The translations under genes and the position numbers were made by a program. The notes beneath the pieces are model-generated. The model was not told the DNA's origin. It did not search any database and saw only the letters and a program-made list of their open reading frames with translations. A stretch of 64,000 nt of DNA from an uncultured Prevotellaceae bacterium (GTDB lineage: Bacteria; Bacteroidota; Bacteroidia; Bacteroidales; Bacteroidaceae): NCBI GenBank assembly GCA_937877625.1, contig CALFJG010000007.1:1-64000 (forward strand), given 5' to 3'. Of the stretch, positions 60,642 to 64,000 are shown in pieces. Numbering within the stretch: position 1 is the stretch's first letter; every line of letters starts with the position of its first letter.

Positions 60642-62744
60642 ATGTCGGTAGATATTCTTTCGCTTGACATACAATACCTTAAAGGCGTTGGCCCAGCGCG
60701 AGCACGTATGCTGGGGAAGGAAATAAACGTACACACCCTCGGCGACCTACTCTACTACTTCCCATATAAATATATTGACCGAAGCCGTGTTCACCAAGTA
60801 AAAGACCTGCACGACGATATGCCGTTGGTGCAGCTGCGCGGACAAATTTTAGACTTTGAAAAGAGCGGCACGGGTACAAAAAAGCATATCAAAGCCTTCT
60901 TCTCCGATGGCACCGGCGTAGTAGAACTCATTTGGTTCAAGGGGCTTACATATGTGGAGCGCACATACAAGGTAAACACGCCCTACCTTATACTCGGCAA
61001 GCCAGGACGCTTCGGCCATCGGTTTTCTATACCACACCCCGAAATAGAAAAAGCCGAAGAAGCCGACACCCACCCCACCCCGCTACAACCTTTCTATAGC
61101 ATGACCGAGGGGATGCGACGCGGAGGAATGACCTCGCGAACCATTCAAAAACTCATTCAAACAGCCTTCGACACCATAGCCGAGCGTATCAACGAAACCT
61201 TGCCCGACTATCTCATCTCCTACCACCGTCTCACAAAGCTACCAGAGGCACTCTTCACCGTACATTTCCCCGAAGAAACTAAGGCACTGCCCGAAGCACG
61301 CCGACGGTTAAAGTTTGAAGAACTCTTCTTCCTCCAACTTGACATCCTGCAACGTGCAGCACAGCACCGCGAAGCTGCTACAGGATTTGTGTTTGCCCAC
61401 GTCGGGCAAGCATTCAACGACTTCTACCTCCACCATCTACCGTTTCCTCTCACCACGGCTCAAAAACGCGTCGTACGAGAAATAAGAAACGACCTCCGCA
61501 CAGGCCGACAAATGAACCGCCTACTGCAAGGCGATGTAGGTTCGGGGAAAACCGTGGTAGCCCTAATGTGTTGCCTCCTGGCCATCGACAACGATTTTCA
61601 AGCCTGCCTGATGGCACCCACCGAAATCCTCGCAGAACAACATTTTGCCACACTCACCCAAATGCTGCAAGGCACAAACATACGTGTGGAACTGCTCACA
61701 GGAAGTGTGAAAGGCGCAAAACGGCGCACGGTATTGCAAGGCGTGGCAGACGGAACGGTACAAATCCTCGTAGGTACACACGCCCTAATAGAACCCACCG
61801 TAAGGTTTCAAAACCTCGGGTTCGTAGTAATCGACGAGCAACATCGCTTTGGCGTGAAACAACGAGCCACACTTTGGGAAAAGAACACTCAGCCGCCGCA
61901 TATCCTCGTGATGACCGCCACGCCGATTCCACGAACACTCGCTATGACCGTTTACGGCGACCTTGACGTGAGCGTCATTGACGAGCTGCCGCCCGGACGA
62001 AAGCCTATCCACACACAGCACTATGGCGAGCGCGACACGGGACACCTTTATGACGGGATGCGACATGAACTGCGGCTCGGACGACAAGTATATGTGGTCT
62101 ATCCTCTCATAGAAGAGAGCCAGCATAGCGACCTGATAGCCCTTGAAACAGGATACCGACGACTTTGCGAAGCGTTTCCCGAATACAAAGTAGGGAAAGT
62201 ACACGGTAAAATGAAACCAGCCGAGAAAGACACCGCGATGCAGCAATTCATCCGAAAAGATACACAAATCCTTGTTTCTACCACCGTGATAGAAGTAGGA
62301 GTGAATGTACCCAATGCTTCCGTAATGGTCATCGAAGAGGCCGACCGCTTCGGCCTCTCCCAACTCCACCAACTACGCGGACGCGTAGGGCGCGGAGCAG
62401 ACCAATCGTATTGCCTACTCGTTACCCACAAACCCAACCTCGGCGACATCACACGCCGACGACTCGGAGTGATGTGCGAAACTACCGACGGCTTTCGCAT
62501 AGCAGAAGAAGATATGAAACTGCGTGGGCCAGGCGACATTGAGGGGACAGCACAAAGCGGACTTCCCTTCAAGCTGCGTATTGCCAACCTCGTAGGCGAC
62601 ACGGTATTGATGGCCGAAGCACGCGAAGCAGCAGCAAGAGTGCTAAAAGCTGACCCACAGCACAACCTCCCGCAAAACGAAATTATTTGGCAACAAATGC
62701 AACGCCTAAAAAATGGCATTGTTGACTATTCCGCTATTAGTTAG
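60642..62744 (+). CDS. recG: ATP-dependent DNA helicase RecG
   Basis: The 700-residue fork-reversal helicase has the N-terminal wedge OB domain (about 60-150: LVQLRGQILDFEKSGTGTKK, SDGTGVVELIWFKG) and SF2 motifs: Walker A LQGDVGSGKTVVALMC, MAPTEILAEQHF, DEQH box VIDEQHRFGVKQR, MTATPIPRTLAMTVYGDLDVS and the C-terminal LHQLRGRVGRG and AEEDMKLRGPGDIEGTAQSG. ATG 60642 gives the standard N-terminus (MSVDILSLDIQYLKGVGPARA); a GTG seven codons upstream is unlikely. mnmE follows after 47 nt. Confidence 0.97.
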   Translation: MSVDILSLDIQYLKGVGPARARMLGKEINVHTLGDLLYYFPYKYIDRSRVHQVKDLHDDMPLVQLRGQILDFEKSGTGTKKHIKAFFSDGTGVVELIWFKGLTYVERTYKVNTPYLILGKPGRFGHRFSIPHPEIEKAEEADTHPTPLQPFYSMTEGMRRGGMTSRTIQKLIQTAFDTIAERINETLPDYLISYHRLTKLPEALFTVHFPEETKALPEARRRLKFEELFFLQLDILQRAAQHREAATGFVFAHVGQAFNDFYLHHLPFPLTTAQKRVVREIRNDLRTGRQMNRLLQGDVGSGKTVVALMCCLLAIDNDFQACLMAPTEILAEQHFATLTQMLQGTNIRVELLTGSVKGAKRRTVLQGVADGTVQILVGTHALIEPTVRFQNLGFVVIDEQHRFGVKQRATLWEKNTQPPHILVMTATPIPRTLAMTVYGDLDVSVIDELPPGRKPIHTQHYGERDTGHLYDGMRHELRLGRQVYVVYPLIEESQHSDLIALETGYRRLCEAFPEYKVGKVHGKMKPAEKDTAMQQFIRKDTQILVSTTVIEVGVNVPNASVMVIEEADRFGLSQLHQLRGRVGRGADQSYCLLVTHKPNLGDITRRRLGVMCETTDGFRIAEEDMKLRGPGDIEGTAQSGLPFKLRIANLVGDTVLMAEAREAAARVLKADPQHNLPQNEIIWQQMQRLKNGIVDYSAIS

Positions 62745-62791
62745 TTCAAAAATCCGAAGAAAAACAACAAACAACTATAAAAAGCTCAGTA

Positions 62792-64000
62792 ATGTCCCAC
62801 ACACCCATCTGCGCCCTCGCCACAGGCAGCGGCGGAGCCATTGCCATAATACGCATTAGCGGAGAAGGATGCATACCTATCGCCGACAAGATATTCCACT
62901 CCTACAACCATAGCCCACTCACCCACACCCCCGCCAACACCATTCGCCTCGGAGTCGTCGTAGCCACCGATGGTCAACAGATAGACGAAGCACTCTTCAG
63001 CATCTTCCAAGCACCACACTCCTACACCGGCGAAGACAGCGTAGAGATAAGCCTCCACGCCTCACCCTACATCATCAACGAAACACTCCACACCCTCTGC
63101 GCCGCAGGATGCCGTATGGCCGAACCGGGCGAGTTCACACAGCGAGCCTTCCTCGCAGGAAAAATAGACCTCAGCCAAGCCGAAGCCGTAGCAGACCTCA
63201 TCGCCGCCAACACTGCTGCAGCACACAAAGTTGCACTCAGCCAGTTGAAAGGCTCGTTCTCATCCAAACTATCCCGCCTGACAAACGACCTACAGCAAGC
63301 CTTAGCACTCCTTGAGTTAGAACTTGACTTTGACGAGCACGAAACTATGGAGTTTGCCGACCGCAGCGAACTACGCACATTGATACAAAACGCCATTCAA
63401 AACGTCAGCGCACTCATAGATAGTTATGCCACAGGAAAGGCTCTGAAATGGGGCGTACCCGTGGCCATCGTGGGCAAGACAAACGTTGGAAAAAGCACCT
63501 TGCTCAACCGACTGCTCCGACAAGAACGCGCCATCGTAAGCCCCATACACGGCACCACACGCGACACCATAGAAGACACCATCACACTGCACGGCGTACC
63601 TTTCCGCTTCATAGACACCGCAGGACTACGAAACACCAACGACACGGTGGAACAAATCGGTATCGCACGTACACACCAAGCCATAGAACGCGCACAAATT
63701 ATACTCTACGTCTTTGACACCATACCCACCAACAAAGAAATAAACGAAATCCGTAAAAAGACTGACGGGAAAGAAACAATCTTCATTCACAACAAGGCAG
63801 ACCTTCTCGCGCAGCAACAATATCAAACAGAAAAAAAACAAGAAAATCCCAACGCAACACAAAATCCAACAGAAGTTAAACAAACAGGTTTCTCCGATGT
63901 ATCACAAAACTCAACAAGTCTCCCCCACCCCCTCTCCCACGCACATCCCACTTCTGCCATATTTATCAGTGCAAAAAACGATACCGACCTCACACCATTA
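62792..64000 (+). CDS. mnmE: tRNA modification GTPase MnmE, cut by the window end (partial)
   Basis: The first 403 codons of an open frame that runs past the window. MnmE with MnmG modifies U34 of several tRNAs. The N-terminal formyl-THF-binding domain (TGSGGAIAIIRISGEG, SYTGEDSVEISLHAS, AEPGEFTQRAFLAGKIDLSQAEAVADLI) and the inserted G domain (GKTNVGKSTLLNRL P-loop, GTTRDTIEDTI, DTAGLR, HNKADL) are clear. Between NKAD (G4) and the ISAKND (G5) lies an unusual insert of about 45 residues, polar and Gln/Asn/Pro-rich, longer than I expect for the family. It follows recG by 47 nt on the same strand. Confidence 0.95.
   Translation, partial: MSHTPICALATGSGGAIAIIRISGEGCIPIADKIFHSYNHSPLTHTPANTIRLGVVVATDGQQIDEALFSIFQAPHSYTGEDSVEISLHASPYIINETLHTLCAAGCRMAEPGEFTQRAFLAGKIDLSQAEAVADLIAANTAAAHKVALSQLKGSFSSKLSRLTNDLQQALALLELELDFDEHETMEFADRSELRTLIQNAIQNVSALIDSYATGKALKWGVPVAIVGKTNVGKSTLLNRLLRQERAIVSPIHGTTRDTIEDTITLHGVPFRFIDTAGLRNTNDTVEQIGIARTHQAIERAQIILYVFDTIPTNKEINEIRKKTDGKETIFIHNKADLLAQQQYQTEKKQENPNATQNPTEVKQTGFSDVSQNSTSLPHPLSHAHPTSAIFISAKNDTDLTPL

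Overview
The window reads as a chromosomal segment of a Bacteroidota bacterium, most likely order Bacteroidales and close to Prevotellaceae. Four things point there: upstream regions carry the Bacteroidota promoter (a TTG about 19-20 nt before TAnnTTTG); genes lack recognisable Shine-Dalgarno sites; a glycoside hydrolase ends in a type IX secretion sorting domain; and several families (DUF4270, DUF4468, imelysin lipoproteins, single-domain glycogen/starch synthase next to panC-panD, gyrA followed by TPR genes) are typical of the group. The species cannot be named from sequence reading alone.

Layout. 1-414: non-coding, with stem-loops and a 24-bp direct repeat. 415-1362 (minus): a regulator joining a RIC/hemerythrin-like region to a LuxR helix-turn-helix, divergent from a plus-strand cluster at 1596-11063. 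That cluster holds a porin, an imelysin lipoprotein, a di-heme (DHOR) lipoprotein, a second porin, a one-heme lipoprotein, a RidA-like protein and a ResB/CcsA-type cytochrome c assembly protein. I regard it as the most interesting system here: a cell-envelope iron/heme redox module that appears to bring its own heme-attachment machinery, with a possible redox or nitric-oxide sensor beside it.

11131-20327 (plus): initiator tRNA, nagB, ribonuclease Z, a divergent membrane pyrophosphatase, a DUF4468 protein, a PQQ-propeller lipoprotein and a secreted Spy-like/beta-helix protein. The last gene faces a CotH-type kinase on the minus strand (20335-21636). 21673-27281 (minus): thiL, a small outer-membrane barrel, a GH123 glycosidase with a T9SS tail, and hflX. 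27372-31038 (plus): recJ and recQ. 31136-42864 (minus): 5-formyl-THF cyclo-ligase, an S41 protease, dCMP deaminase, an M3 peptidase, two TPR proteins, gyrA and guanine deaminase. 42894-45261 (minus): DUF4270 lipoprotein and starch-synthase-like protein, divergent from panC-panD-hemW (plus). 47956-55749 (minus): sugar-kinase-like protein, DPP IV, two AT-rich orphan genes, lptB and a fatty-acyl ligase. 56031-64000 (plus): a receiver/PEP-synthase-like fusion, pdxJ, a DJ-1 family protein, recG and the first 403 codons of mnmE, cut by the window end.

Repeats form a second theme. Two related AT-rich inverted-repeat elements lie near 13.4 kb and 41.4 kb in opposite orientation, the latter beside a 21-bp tandem array. 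Further long hairpins lie at 344-396 and 37133-37195, and a GC-rich REP-like palindrome lies near 51.5 kb. No CRISPR array, rRNA, insertion sequence or prophage was seen.
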